From the NCBI GenBank assembly GCA_947502645.1, contig CANNAD010000002.1:558001-622000 (forward strand): a DNA stretch of 64,000 bases, given 5' to 3'. Position numbers and translations under genes: made by a program. Shown in pieces: positions 28,901 through 37,727 of the stretch; within the stretch, counting starts at the first letter, position 1; each line of letters begins with the position of its first letter. The notes beneath the pieces were generated by a model that was given only the letters and a program-made list of their open reading frames with translations, did not search any database and had not been told where the DNA came from. This stretch comes from an uncultured Micrococcaceae bacterium (GTDB lineage Bacteria; Actinomycetota; Actinomycetes; Actinomycetales; Micrococcaceae).

Positions 28901-29043
28901 CCGCTCTGAGCCGAGTACCAGTATCTATCAAAAATCCCGCTGGAGAGGAGTAGATCGAGATCGGAAAGTTCTTCAGAAAGTGATTTCACACCTGTCCTTA
29001 ATGGATAGAGTTTGGCTGACGGAACACGCATATCGCCTAACAT
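25912..29043 (-). CDS. Large multi-domain glycosyltransferase (GT2-GT2-GT-B)
   Basis: A 1043-residue protein with three apparent catalytic modules. Residues 1-215 have no clear domain. Module 1 (about 219-440) is GT2: VSIIMPAWNRSESVARAIRS, ELIVVDDGSTDSTRD, SFLDTDNVWPEDYLE. Module 2 (about 450-700) is GT2: VSISIPVYQDWSMTVRAVRS, VIIVDNGS, CFLNNDTVVRHNWL, then GFDPYFVNGMEDIDLCLRA. Module 3 (about 725-1043) resembles a GT-B glycosyltransferase with LLQATDVTRFHLPS, FVGANTHNRDRKVVADALL and a donor loop FDAVACGTPVISDAVEGLEEVFG. No membrane span. Such enzymes can build repeating glycan units single-handed. Donors unknown. Confidence 0.8.
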   Translation of the reverse strand: MLGDMRVPSAKLYPLRTGVKSLSEELSDLDLLLSSGIFDRYWYSAQSGQYFSSEQRAAEDFLENGMAKDMSPHPLMDSRSWPAHLREAWRNGQFGNVLKWFRRPLEAQPAIGPLLVPRMLNTRNRVITSASAEAHPGGTLGWLLEHAPDDYVVDSPSGEWVWGSVLHARRDVVDTLKAQMYRSKSRNTKHWNGDIEDSWRRRLADVSLPEIPEGTPLVSIIMPAWNRSESVARAIRSVQRQSVKEWELIVVDDGSTDSTRDVVQLMASSDPRIVPVSVEHGGVCAARNEGLARALGEWVSFLDTDNVWPEDYLELSIKGAREVDSRVVYAGLELHNAGEVTYRAYQGTVEDLLVVNHIDLNVLTVQRALAVEAGGFDDHLKRWVDHDFAIRISRLAEPQLLPFIGCEYWDDRDGADRITTRESEAWQWVVLGKNLVDWQAMHQRESVPGRVSISIPVYQDWSMTVRAVRSVLEHSGDIDVEVIIVDNGSAYYYSAPLGLLFYDEPRVRYVRLPRNMNFAVGSNYGAFLGTGEYTCFLNNDTVVRHNWLAPMLKHLENPSVIAVQPLLQYPDDSIQTAGTVFMAPNCLPGHFLSNHPPEDASFVAQEKFSAITGACMVWRTEDVARLRGFDPYFVNGMEDIDLCLRAIEDTGGYFVVEPLARVTHHESKTPGRGSNINSNRRAFMERWDGQLPETEREKFSRAGFELMHVGGDNNLIPAPRPLVIRARDSRAQRWGIRYAATGGSLGDSWGDTYYAGSLADSLRGQQREVVTYRHGHNIDRSQVFDDVNLVLRGLDTVNPIPGALNVLWVISHPDDVTVDELRAFDLVYASSLSWSAKMTNLSGRKVTPLLQATDVTRFHLPSLSSDDRFRPTTFVGANTHNRDRKVVADALLSGVDLRIVGQGWEEVLEPKMFEGVHVKNEDLGAFYRSSKRVLADHWPDMAKEGFIQNRLFDAVACGTPVISDAVEGLEEVFGSMVQVYESVDELRWLCGPDGLPAFGTAEERAAQATEIINLHSFDARAKTLTADVSQWLIGSADLSARRG

Positions 29044-29047
29044 GAAG

Positions 29048-30388
29048 CTAACGGTCCGTCATGTGTCGGGCAAGCGGGGCTGTCCCAATGACGGACAACG
29101 GTTGGACCAAAGGGACCGCTGCGCTCGGTTTTTGGTCTCTATGGTCAGGAACAGAGGCGTGCGAGATAAACCATTCATAATCCCGATCCTGACGTCTCCA
29201 ACTACGACCAGCGGTGCAGCGATCATAGAGCCCATCTGGACGCATCTTGCGCATCAACGGACTCCACGGAGCTGCTGGTGCTACAGAAGTCACTGTGAGC
29301 GCATCGTCGAGAACAAAGGTCTCTACCACCTCTCCCCGCCGAATATCCACGGTCAAGCCGTTCGGCTTTGCGGTGGGAACCCCGATCTCAATTTGAAAGT
29401 CCAGTGATCCCTGGCCCTCAAAGTCCCATCGAAACGTCCAGCCAGTTAAGCGACGAGTACGCCAATGGGAGCCATCGAAGGCGGCGGCCCATACCTGCTG
29501 CGAACCGTGCTCGTCTCGCTTATGGTAGAGCGCAACCGGGTGACCGTTGCAGAAAAAACCAAGCCGAACGTTGTTATTGATGAGCCCTCGACCAGGAGGA
29601 ACCGGGTCCACTACACTCTCTGAATTTTCCACAATCGGGCGGGCTAGGACGCTTCCGGCAACGGAAGTCCAAGTCCGTAAGTCATTACTCCGGGCATAGT
29701 TTACTGTGTGAGTCGACTCGGCATCCGGTGAGTCGCGCCAAACCCAGAGTAGGTGCCATACGCCGTCCGGACCGAGGATGGGCGCATTCGTATCGAGATA
29801 CGCGTTCCGTTTACCGCTCCCGCCAACAAGCGGGCCGTCTGACAAGCATCTGTATCTCCGGGAATCATCGTCCCAACTAAGCATGATGTAATCGCCGTCG
29901 CCGCTTATACCATCACGGTATGTGAACAACAGTTCACCTGTCGTCGTACGAAGAAATCTCGGGTACGTGACTCTCCGCTCACGATTTTCCTCCACCAAAA
30001 CGCCAACTCGTTTCACCCGCTGAGGAGACACATCAGTGTCCACTACCCAATACTGAAGCTGTGACGCGTGCATGTTACCTGCCACATGAAGACTTCCCGC
30101 ACTGTCGAAGCCGAGATCTACGTAATTATGGCTATCCCATCCGACAGTCGAGTCGAGCTTCTGAAAGTTCCACGTTAGGCCGTTCACGTTCCTACTGGCT
30201 ATAGTCAAGACCCGCTCCGCATCAAAGAATGCAAGCACTTGAATGTCATTATGCTGCAGAAGAGTTGGTGGAACAGCCACGTCCGACACTACGTCTGCGA
30301 CGACTTCCACGAACTCAACTACCCTAGAGTGCGAGGTTAGACCGATGGGAAACTTGACCAATACCTCGTCACGCGACTTCATGCTCAT
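29048..30388 (-). CDS. BNR_4-type beta-propeller protein
   Basis: A 446-residue protein resembling the BNR_4 (PF15892) family: YPRFLRTTTGELLFTYRDGISGDGDYIML, then LDTNAPILGPDGVWHLLWVWRDSPDAEST, NYARSNDLRTWTSV, and LINNNVRLGFFCNGHPVALYHKRDEHG. The family contains polysaccharide lyase-like and glycan-binding seven-bladed propellers. There is no signal peptide, which is odd for a secreted lyase and may mean a role in the cytoplasm or a non-enzymatic role. It lies 4 bases from the large glycosyltransferase gene, so the two are probably co-transcribed. Family confidence moderate, function low. Confidence 0.6.
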   Translation of the reverse strand: MSMKSRDEVLVKFPIGLTSHSRVVEFVEVVADVVSDVAVPPTLLQHNDIQVLAFFDAERVLTIASRNVNGLTWNFQKLDSTVGWDSHNYVDLGFDSAGSLHVAGNMHASQLQYWVVDTDVSPQRVKRVGVLVEENRERRVTYPRFLRTTTGELLFTYRDGISGDGDYIMLSWDDDSRRYRCLSDGPLVGGSGKRNAYLDTNAPILGPDGVWHLLWVWRDSPDAESTHTVNYARSNDLRTWTSVAGSVLARPIVENSESVVDPVPPGRGLINNNVRLGFFCNGHPVALYHKRDEHGSQQVWAAAFDGSHWRTRRLTGWTFRWDFEGQGSLDFQIEIGVPTAKPNGLTVDIRRGEVVETFVLDDALTVTSVAPAAPWSPLMRKMRPDGLYDRCTAGRSWRRQDRDYEWFISHASVPDHRDQKPSAAVPLVQPLSVIGTAPLARHMTDR

Positions 30389-30502
30389 GTCAGTTCCCTA
30401 CAGATCGCACTGTGGATGAGGAGAACGCAACACAAAACCGCAAGCGATTCCACCGATATCGAGCCCCTGATTAAACCAAAGGCTTCGCACCGTCCGATTC
30501 TC

Positions 30503-31369
30503 CTAGTTGGTTGTTGTGAGATGGTGGAGGTAAAGACCATATCCGCTCTTACTGTATTTCTCCGCTTGTTCCCGTAGCTGATCGCTGGTGAGGAATCCCT
30601 GATTCCACGCGGCTTCTTCGGGACAGCCAATGGATAATCCCTGACGCTTCTGCACGCTGCGTATAAACTCCGACGCCTCATTCAGAGAGTCAAAAGTTCC
30701 GGTGTCCAGCCACGCGGTGCCGCGCGGAAGGATCTCCACCTGCAGTCTCCCCTGATTCAAGTAAATACGATTCACATCGGTAATCTCGAGTTCACCACGA
30801 GGAGACGGCTTGAGATCCTTGGCTATCTCAACAACATCATTGTCGTAAAAATAGAGGCCAGGCACAGCAAAGTGACTTTTGGGTATAGCAGGCTTTTCTT
30901 CCAGGGAAACGGCACGGCCGGCATCATCGAACTCAACAACCCCGTACGCCATCGGATCAGCAACTCTGTACGCAAATATTACTGCGCCGTCAATGTCTGT
31001 GAACCTTTTAAGTTGCGCGCCCATACCCGCACCGTAAAAGATGTTATCACCGAGGACGAGCGCCACTTCCTCTCCCCCAATATGTTCAGCACCGAGGAGA
31101 AAGGCCTGCGCCAGCCCATCTGGCGAAGATTGCTGAACATAACTTATATTCACACCGAACTGCGAACCGTCCCCGAGTAGTCGTTCAAAAGACCCGGCGT
31201 CATGAGGGGTAGTGATAATGAGGATATCTTGGATTCCGGCTAGAATCAGCGTGGACAGTGGATAATAGATCATTGGTTTGTCATAGACTGGCATCAGCTG
31301 CTTACTGGTGCCTAAAGTGATCGGGCTGAGTCGAGACCCGCTTCCGCCGGCCAGAATTATTCCTCGCAT
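30503..31369 (-). CDS. rmlA: Glucose-1-phosphate thymidylyltransferase
   Basis: First step of dTDP-rhamnose synthesis: dTTP plus glucose-1-phosphate to dTDP-glucose. From ATG 31369 the protein begins [20 protein letters not shown] and continues [20 protein letters not shown], with [12 protein letters not shown] and [24 protein letters not shown] lies upstream of this start; the longer frame to 31405 lacks support. It is the missing partner of rmlB/rmlCD, which are about 21 kb away, so the pathway is split between core and island unless a second rmlA exists elsewhere. Confidence 0.95.
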   Translation of the reverse strand: MRGIILAGGSGSRLSPITLGTSKQLMPVYDKPMIYYPLSTLILAGIQDILIITTPHDAGSFERLLGDGSQFGVNISYVQQSSPDGLAQAFLLGAEHIGGEEVALVLGDNIFYGAGMGAQLKRFTDIDGAVIFAYRVADPMAYGVVEFDDAGRAVSLEEKPAIPKSHFAVPGLYFYDNDVVEIAKDLKPSPRGELEITDVNRIYLNQGRLQVEILPRGTAWLDTGTFDSLNEASEFIRSVQKRQGLSIGCPEEAAWNQGFLTSDQLREQAEKYSKSGYGLYLHHLTTTN

Positions 31370-31457
31370 AACAAAATCTTCCTCCGAATGAGCTCCAAAG
31401 TACAAACTGGAGAGCCGTCATGTCGATCCCACGCTCTAACTGCGGGCGAAACCGATG

Positions 31458-32120
31458 CTAGGGACTAGTACCGAAACTGGAACATTCCACCAAGTTAAGA
31501 CCAACAGACCGAAACATCGCGCGCACACCATGCAACTGATCCTTCAATTCCGAATCATCGACTTTAATTTCTATCGCTCCAATTCCAAAGTCAGCGGCTA
31601 ACAAAACTGCCGCAGCCAGATACGGATAGCATCCGCGTTTAATCCCCAGCCCTGGCCCCGAGTGTAACCAGGCATTACTAGAAATAGTCAGTTGATCCAT
31701 CTGCAAGATGCCGCCCGAATATCTATCGGACGACAATACATTGAGGCCAAACAACCGATGCCTCCCCAAGCCATTCGCATGCGGCAATGGTGTATTGTCG
31801 TCAGACAAGATCATGAGGGTATCGCCAGACAGCGACGATTTGTCTGAGAATAGAACGGGATGAACGTTGACACTCCCTCGGCCCAAAAAGGATTGTATTG
31901 CCGAAGACGTACTCTGGCTAACAGCTGCATCGAAGAATAATCGACGGTCAGCAAACGCACCAAAGGCTAGGGAAGACGCCACCGCAAATCGATCTTGATC
32001 GAAATGCTCGATGTTATAGTCAATCCATAATTCCGGGTATAAGGGCTGAGAGTCGGACATTTCGCGAGTAGCCACAATTCCCGACCGCCCAAATGAATTT
32101 GGAACCCAGCGAAACTTCAT
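31458..32120 (-). CDS. Unknown island protein, coupled to GT2
   Basis: A 220-residue soluble protein I do not recognise. It has no signal peptide or membrane span, though LAAAVLLAADFGIGAIEI is moderately hydrophobic. Visible features are an aromatic N-terminal stretch (YPELWIDYNIEHFDQDRF), SSLAFGAFADRRLFFDAAVS and LHGVRAMFRSVGLNLVECS near the C-terminus. Its start overlaps the stop of the GT2 gene by 4 bases, so a role with that enzyme in the same glycan pathway is likely. It is the last of a three-gene unit with 32117-34207 and 34207-34611. Confidence 0.6.
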   Translation of the reverse strand: MKFRWVPNSFGRSGIVATREMSDSQPLYPELWIDYNIEHFDQDRFAVASSLAFGAFADRRLFFDAAVSQSTSSAIQSFLGRGSVNVHPVLFSDKSSLSGDTLMILSDDNTPLPHANGLGRHRLFGLNVLSSDRYSGGILQMDQLTISSNAWLHSGPGLGIKRGCYPYLAAAVLLAADFGIGAIEIKVDDSELKDQLHGVRAMFRSVGLNLVECSSFGTSP

Positions 32121-34207
32121 CGACTGGTCCTCGCTTCCGCACAGCTCGTGATAAAGTCATCCGAAAAACCCGGTAAACTAACGCTTAGAATAGACACACT
32201 ATACCCTTCCGGCAAACGGGCGAATAGCCGGCGATAGTGCTCAATAGCGGCCCCAGGAGACAGTTCTTGGGACACGAAAGCCCTGACTAACTTTTCATTG
32301 CTCCGCGCCTGGCAGGAAAATCCGCCCAAACCGCAAAGGCTTCCCAGGTCTTTCTCCGATTCGTCCGATAGATCGATTACACGCACGCGGTATGAACCTG
32401 CGGGCTGGCCTCGGACGAAGTTGGCCTCAATCCAATCACTCACTAATGCTTCCGGTCCGTCATTGGTGGCACTGGCGTTGGATACACGGACCTCGTAGTC
32501 GATACCCGACTCGCGAAGGCGCACTAGTCCCGCCATCGTAACTCCGTTAACTTCGACCATTGTCTGCTCTTGATGCGATTCCGTTTCAGCTCTAAGGCTG
32601 TATTGGAGCGTCCCGATCTCCAAGGAGAAGGCTACGAGGTCGAGTGTGGGATCGTTTGAATAGAGGACGACGTTCCGAGCAACTAGGTGGTCAGGTAAGT
32701 ATGGACTAACCTCGGCTTCGAAGGGCCTGTCCCCAATAGCGGGTAGCCACTCATCTGCGGCTGCCACCCGTTTAGGGTCTTCGGCGAGGCCGTTGGAAAA
32801 CTTCAACATCCGACGGGACATCTTGGCAGATGAGCTTTGTATCTCACCCGCTGTCCTCGTGATCTGATGACTGTGAATCCGCCGAAGAATCATGCTCTCG
32901 CCCGTATGACGTAGGTGAACCCCTGAACGGACCATCCTAAGGGCGATGTTATTGTCAACTCCGCTCTTGAGCGTCTCGTCATATCGAAAACGTGCAAAAA
33001 CATCCTTACGAATGAGCCACGTAGGATGAGTCGGGTTATGTCCGTATCTCAGAGCCGTCTGTACATTGAATTTACGATGTACAAGTCGACTAAGCGCACC
33101 GGTGTCATTGTCGAAGTGTATGGAGACCCCAAAACTGCCATGATCTCCCGGCCCAAGTCCCTCCAATTGACGCTCCAACCTCCACGGGAGCATAATGTCA
33201 TCGTCGTCATGCACGGCGATGAATGCGCCCTTGGATTCCTGCGTTCCGAAGTTGCGTGCTGCAGAAATCCCCTCATTACTCCGACGATGGTAGACAATTC
33301 TCGGATCATTAAAGGACGATATAATTGTGGGAGTGTCATCCGTCGATCCGTCGTCGACGACAATTACCTCAAAGTCCCCGAAGGTTTGCGCCAGTATAGA
33401 ATGAAGGCAGTCGGCCAAGTAAGCACCACGGTTATATGTCGCGATAACGACCGAAACGAGCGGGTCGTCGAAGTGGGCGGAGGGTGTCCAAGACCGAAGA
33501 TTACGGAAGATCGGCGCTGCTCGTTGAACCCTCCCTGCGTCAGACTGTCTCGGCCCTTCTGCCGGTACTTTTGCATTGAGCCTGCCAGCGAGCCTAAAGA
33601 TTTCTAGATCTCGATAGTTCCACGAGATAGTCATGCTAAATCGCAAGGCACGCTCGATAAAATCCTCGATAGCCACGCCCATCCCGGAAATGTTCTCATC
33701 CAAGCCTCGGATTAGGTGGTAAGACTTGCGCCGGCAGGCTAAAAACCCCATCGAGTCTGTCCTGCTCATGCGAGTCGCATCCCAACGCTCACTGAGCCCG
33801 TCCCGACTGATCTGCACTACATCGTCATGGCTCATGTCGTTAAGTGGCCGCACAAGAAACATTTGCTGACTGATTAGGTCTGGGCCGCTCTCCCCGTCAA
33901 ACCGTAGAAGTTCGTCCCAAGCGCTGGCGGAGACTACTATGCCAGCGGCCATCAGCACTAGGTATTTCGCCCCTAGACGACTAAAAGCCGTATTTACTCC
34001 CGTTGATACTGTTTGGTTTTTCGTGTATCTGATCAACTGAACATTTTCGCAATCGACATCTGACGTATCGAACGTTTCCGGGAGAACCACCAGGGTCAAG
34101 ATCTCGGTCCGCGGCGGTATTGTACCGAGAGTCCTGCTTAGGTCACCCGCCGACGTCGACGATTCAACGCCAACAATAACCCCCAAAGGACGCTGCTCAA
34201 CAGCCAT
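32117..34207 (-). CDS. Glycosyltransferase family 2 protein with extra N- and C-terminal domains
   Basis: A 696-residue protein. Residues 1-225 look like a degenerate GT-A-like domain (PPRTEILTLVVLPETFDTSD, AKYLVLMAAGIVVS). Residues about 245-440 are a canonical GT2 domain: VSVVIATYNRGAYLADCLHS, FEVIVVDDGSTDDTPTI, RSNEGISAARNFG, and the metal-binding FIAVHDDDDIMLPWRLE. The remaining 250 residues form a probable beta-rich domain of unknown kind with no family I know. No membrane spans. Both neighbours overlap it, one by a single base, so all three are co-translated. Confidence 0.8.
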   Translation of the reverse strand: MAVEQRPLGVIVGVESSTSAGDLSRTLGTIPPRTEILTLVVLPETFDTSDVDCENVQLIRYTKNQTVSTGVNTAFSRLGAKYLVLMAAGIVVSASAWDELLRFDGESGPDLISQQMFLVRPLNDMSHDDVVQISRDGLSERWDATRMSRTDSMGFLACRRKSYHLIRGLDENISGMGVAIEDFIERALRFSMTISWNYRDLEIFRLAGRLNAKVPAEGPRQSDAGRVQRAAPIFRNLRSWTPSAHFDDPLVSVVIATYNRGAYLADCLHSILAQTFGDFEVIVVDDGSTDDTPTIISSFNDPRIVYHRRSNEGISAARNFGTQESKGAFIAVHDDDDIMLPWRLERQLEGLGPGDHGSFGVSIHFDNDTGALSRLVHRKFNVQTALRYGHNPTHPTWLIRKDVFARFRYDETLKSGVDNNIALRMVRSGVHLRHTGESMILRRIHSHQITRTAGEIQSSSAKMSRRMLKFSNGLAEDPKRVAAADEWLPAIGDRPFEAEVSPYLPDHLVARNVVLYSNDPTLDLVAFSLEIGTLQYSLRAETESHQEQTMVEVNGVTMAGLVRLRESGIDYEVRVSNASATNDGPEALVSDWIEANFVRGQPAGSYRVRVIDLSDESEKDLGSLCGLGGFSCQARSNEKLVRAFVSQELSPGAAIEHYRRLFARLPEGYSVSILSVSLPGFSDDFITSCAEARTSR

Positions 34208-34611
34208 TATGACTCAGTCCGCTCTGCTAGTTCGACTGTCATAGCCGGCTGAATATATGCCCTTGTGTCGCTAAGCGGACTTGAGAGCCAGCACTCCCCG
34301 ATATAGCTCCGCACATCCTTAGTCTTTTGCTTCCATGGAAGCACCGTCAGCCCCAGTCTTTCTATGGGTGACGAGGCAGCCAACCTGGGCAATTTTATGT
34401 AGGAGGGCGCTAGTGCCTCTTGGATGTAGCAAAAAGGCCCTCGTAGAACCTTTGAATAGGTCCAGGAAAACTCGATACCCTCCACATCCTCGGAGAACTC
34501 TGCTAGCACCACAAAGTCCTTACTACTCAAAGGTTGGTAAATCTCAATCATCAACTCCATTGACGTACGAGGCTCGACGAAATTCCACTCATATGATGCT
34601 GAAGTTGCCAT
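34207..34611 (-). CDS. Unknown small island protein, coupled to GT2
   Basis: A 134-residue protein without recognised domain, signal peptide or membrane span. The pattern of alternating hydrophobic residues (MELMIEIYQPLSSKDFVVLAE, IEFSWTYSKVLRGPFCYI) suggests a beta-sandwich. ATG 34611 is preceded by AGGGGATAA, a fair ribosome site. Its stop overlaps the GT2 start by one base, which argues that it is a real gene and works with GT2. It may be a carbohydrate-binding or assembly subunit, but that is a guess. Confidence 0.5.
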   Translation of the reverse strand: MATSASYEWNFVEPRTSMELMIEIYQPLSSKDFVVLAEFSEDVEGIEFSWTYSKVLRGPFCYIQEALAPSYIKLPRLAASSPIERLGLTVLPWKQKTKDVRSYIGECWLSSPLSDTRAYIQPAMTVELAERTES

Positions 34612-35034
34612 TTATCCCCTGCTAGTCCCGCGATGTACATGAATACGCTACAGAAAAGAATCAACCAGACAGAAGATTCAGTTTTCTTTAGAAGCCGTAG
34701 CCGATGGCCGCCTCTCGCCACATCCCCAAGCGGACTGATCAGCATCTACTGGCACATGATACGTGGCCGCAAAGTGTCGCGTGATGTGCCCGGAAGGGCG
34801 ACCCCACACGGCTGCAATCGGTCCTGTGAAGGAAATCACCAACTTTCGTTCGTTGATGTCGTGCGGGCTGCTAGGGTCTATGCGAACGGCCCCCACTTTC
34901 CTGCATGGTCGTGGGTGCTGACCACCGTACGGCAACCTTACCCTACTACTACCCGTTGGGGTAGAATGTTCCCCAACCACTTAGTTTTTCCGATCACTTT
35001 GATTGCTATCCCAGATACGAGGACTTCAGTTACC
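34612..35034. other. Island spacer without a convincing gene
   Basis: About 420 bases between the small unknown gene and the glycosyltransferase at 35035. Several frames of 60-136 codons are open on both strands, but none has a good ribosome site, a family resemblance or consistent codon use, and they overlap each other. It may hold the promoter of the three-gene unit to its left, and part of it may be a decayed gene. Confidence 0.4.
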
Positions 35035-36273
35035 TCAGACTGACAGCATTCCTCGCAACTCCCTGCCAAAATTCAGAGATAGCTCCGATGCATCAAAGCG
35101 GCCGACGTGAGTGCGGACTCGCCATCTGACATCTGAGTTAATGAATCTGTCAGCCCTTTGGAATGCCGCGACTAGCTCACCGACTGAATTATCTATCGCC
35201 ATCTCGGCAATATCTCGAGTTAGATTTTCCCAGATCGCAGGAACGTTCGAAGTTATGACCGGAAGATCAAACGTCTGATAGAGGAGAATAGCTCCGCTGT
35301 TCAGCATACGATCGTACGCTGCCAAGCCGACGTCAGCAGCACGCATGTAGTACTGTACAAAATTCGCGGGTATTTTTTTTGGCTCGATGAGAACGTTAGC
35401 ACTCATCTTGCAATTATTGACGAATTCGGTGACGTCTGGATCGCTATCAGGCATACCCCCGACAATCAACTTCCGCGGTACGGCAGAATCGTTTGCACAG
35501 AACTGCTCAAATGCCTCGAGTAACTTATTCAAGCCTTTGTATGCTTTTAGAGCACCGAGGAGTACATAGACGCGATCGTCGGCCGATAATCCGAGAGTGA
35601 ACCGGGCGTTCTCTCGCGTCACGTAGTCCTCATATGTTCCTAAATAATTAGGATGAGGCGCGTATAAGACTTTCGAATGATCAAAGGAAATATAGTCCGA
35701 CATCATGTCCAATGAGGCTGCTGACAGAACATGTACTACCGTTGCTTTGTACGCAATATATCGCTGTACTTCCATTTCCAGATCAAAGAATCTACCGTTG
35801 TGGGGAATGATGTTATGGAGGGTCCAAACAATTTTTCCTCCTTTCGCGACGACGCTATCGATTCCACGCTTGAACTCTACGATTTTCTCCTTAGCCTCAC
35901 CATAGGAGGTAATAGAGTTCAATACGAATGATGTCCAGTGTATGTGCAACACGAAGGTGCTGGCTTTATGCCGAATCTGCGCGAGGCGCTCAAAGTTCCA
36001 GCTCTTAACGATCGGAACTACAGCTATCCCGACGTCCGCCATTTCCTTATATAGCAAGGCTTGGTATGGATTCACACGGCCGACCGGGGTGTAACCAAGC
36101 ACGACTGGCTTTTCGAGCATTGTTGCGCCCACTAAATCAACGGCGGCAAGCGCTTCTTTTACTGGGGACTCGTCATCACTGTAGAAACCCTGGTAGGTCA
36201 GCTGCACTTCATTCTCCCCATTAATTTTGACGCAACGCGTTTCGTTCATCTGGAATTCGATCATTTGGGCCAT
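35035..36273 (-). CDS. GT-B glycosyltransferase (group 1 type)
   Basis: A 412-residue protein with a GT-B layout. The N-terminal half contains FVLHIHWTSFVLNS, GGKIVWTLHNIIPHNGRFFD and YKATVVHVLSAASLDMM; the C-terminal half has RVYVLLGALKAYKGLNKLLEAF, PRKLIVGGMPDSD and a donor loop region AADVGLAAYDRMLNSGAILL. The TLHN-IIPHN pattern occurs in bacterial capsule and exopolysaccharide transferases. The first 50 residues are unusual for the family. It stands alone on the minus strand, divergent from the beta-helix gene. Confidence 0.75.
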   Translation of the reverse strand: MAQMIEFQMNETRCVKINGENEVQLTYQGFYSDDESPVKEALAAVDLVGATMLEKPVVLGYTPVGRVNPYQALLYKEMADVGIAVVPIVKSWNFERLAQIRHKASTFVLHIHWTSFVLNSITSYGEAKEKIVEFKRGIDSVVAKGGKIVWTLHNIIPHNGRFFDLEMEVQRYIAYKATVVHVLSAASLDMMSDYISFDHSKVLYAPHPNYLGTYEDYVTRENARFTLGLSADDRVYVLLGALKAYKGLNKLLEAFEQFCANDSAVPRKLIVGGMPDSDPDVTEFVNNCKMSANVLIEPKKIPANFVQYYMRAADVGLAAYDRMLNSGAILLYQTFDLPVITSNVPAIWENLTRDIAEMAIDNSVGELVAAFQRADRFINSDVRWRVRTHVGRFDASELSLNFGRELRGMLSV

Positions 36274-36491
36274 AAGATTGACTTCCCAGATGCCAGGAGT
36301 TGCCCTGTGACGCGAATTACGCTATAGTTCCGTCCCTAAGCGACCGACTAGGGACGACAGCAGCGCATAAGGCTTCCCAACGAGTGAATCGTAGCATGTG
36401 TTCCTAGTCCCGCTACGTACCATTGAGCGTACTAGAACAAGTCCAGGCAACGCGTGGGCGTTCACCCACCACAGACTTCAGGATAGATTGA

Positions 36492-37727
36492 ATGAGAATA
36501 CTAAGTCACATACTACTTCTGAGCGGTCTCGTCTCAAGTCTGCTGATGAGTAGCCTACCGACAGCGACCGCTTCCACCTCAGTGGAATACGTGGGCGTAG
36601 GGACCTCTGGGCTCATACAGCCGACCGGTAATGGTCGGTTCATTTATGTCGATGATCAAGGGACAGATGTGGTCCCTGTGGATCAGCCGTGGGGCCGTGT
36701 CAATTACAATCGAATCACTTGCCTCGACGGGGGGACAATGCCGGAGAATCAGCCATCTTGTCCAGAGCCTGACGAGGACCACCCCTTGCGCACGATCCAG
36801 GGAGCGGTCGTCATCGCTAAACCGGGCGACGTCGTAGTCGTACGGGCCGGAGACTATGACGAAAGGATCGGCTGGTCAGCGACGCCAGGTCTGTCCGAAG
36901 CGCCAATCACGCTTCAGTCGTACCCTGGCGAAAGAGTGACTGTAGATGGATACCTTTCCTTGAAGGGTGCCGATTATTGGTCTATTCGCGGATTTCATTT
37001 CGGATACAGTCAGATCAACACTACGGGAGAAGCCATTGTTAATTTCTTTGGAGGCACAGGGTGGTCCTTTGTGAACAATGAGGTTTCAGGTACGCGCGGT
37101 GTCGCAAACCTACTAATCCGCGAAGAGAAGCCAAACTCTGAATCAGTCGAAGATCGGACTGCGGCTGCGCCACAAAACTACTCCGTCCAGGCCAACTGCA
37201 TACGCGAGGCTGCACGCGTCGGGAGAGTGGGAGAAATGCACAATATCTATCTTATGCCGACAATATACTCTCGAGGTGGGATCATCGAGAAAAACTTGAT
37301 TGCTGGTGCTCCGCTAGGATCGAACATTAAAGCTGCGGGCAGTAGAGACCCTAATGGCGCTCCACGTCACGTGACGATTAGTCAAAATACATTACTTTAT
37401 GGTGCGTCAGGGATCACCATCGGCCAGAAGGCCGAGCGCGTGGAGACGTTGGGCAATCTAATAGCACGACCGTCGGGTTCCGGAAAGTATGATGGTGCGG
37501 TAAAGACTTACGACCTGGTAGCGGCAGACAAGAACTCGGTTAAAGACAGCCTATTGAGTGGATACGAGCACCCGATACGTCAACCTTGGGGTGCGAGTAC
37601 AAGTTTGTATCAAAAGCGAAACTCAATTAGCAATGAAGTAGAACTCATTGGATCCGTAGCTAACTGCTCTGTGAGGCCTGTGCATCCTTTAGTGCGAGAT
37701 ACCTACGGGCACTTATCAGCTGACTGA
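36492..37727 (+). CDS. Secreted right-handed beta-helix protein
   Basis: A 411-residue exported protein. It starts with a signal peptide ([19 protein letters not shown], cleavage likely after TATAS). The mature part begins with IYVDDQGTD and [22 protein letters not shown], the typical opening of pectate-lyase-like parallel beta-helices, and continues with repeating N-rich coils ([38 protein letters not shown]). Such proteins bind or cleave polysaccharides outside the cell. No catalytic residues can be assigned. Its last 25 bases overlap the end of the convergent gltX gene, so it marks the right edge of the island. Confidence 0.75.
   Translation: MRILSHILLLSGLVSSLLMSSLPTATASTSVEYVGVGTSGLIQPTGNGRFIYVDDQGTDVVPVDQPWGRVNYNRITCLDGGTMPENQPSCPEPDEDHPLRTIQGAVVIAKPGDVVVVRAGDYDERIGWSATPGLSEAPITLQSYPGERVTVDGYLSLKGADYWSIRGFHFGYSQINTTGEAIVNFFGGTGWSFVNNEVSGTRGVANLLIREEKPNSESVEDRTAAAPQNYSVQANCIREAARVGRVGEMHNIYLMPTIYSRGGIIEKNLIAGAPLGSNIKAAGSRDPNGAPRHVTISQNTLLYGASGITIGQKAERVETLGNLIARPSGSGKYDGAVKTYDLVAADKNSVKDSLLSGYEHPIRQPWGASTSLYQKRNSISNEVELIGSVANCSVRPVHPLVRDTYGHLSAD

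Larger units (their letters stand above)
22500..37702. other. Glycan-biosynthesis genomic island of atypical base composition
   Basis: From just beyond the tRNA promoter to the 3' end of gltX the sequence is clearly richer in A and T than the flanks, codon third positions are mixed, and gene spacing is looser. All recognisable genes concern sugar nucleotides, glycosyl transfer or glycan binding. An IS30-type transposase relic lies inside at 25674-25914. No integrase or perfect attachment repeat was found, so this may be an exchanged cell-surface cassette rather than an integrative element. Boundaries are approximate. Confidence 0.7.

Noticed and set aside
34633-35043. 136-codon plus-strand frame in the island spacer
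   Set aside because: No ribosome site, no domain, and its composition differs from the neighbouring genes.
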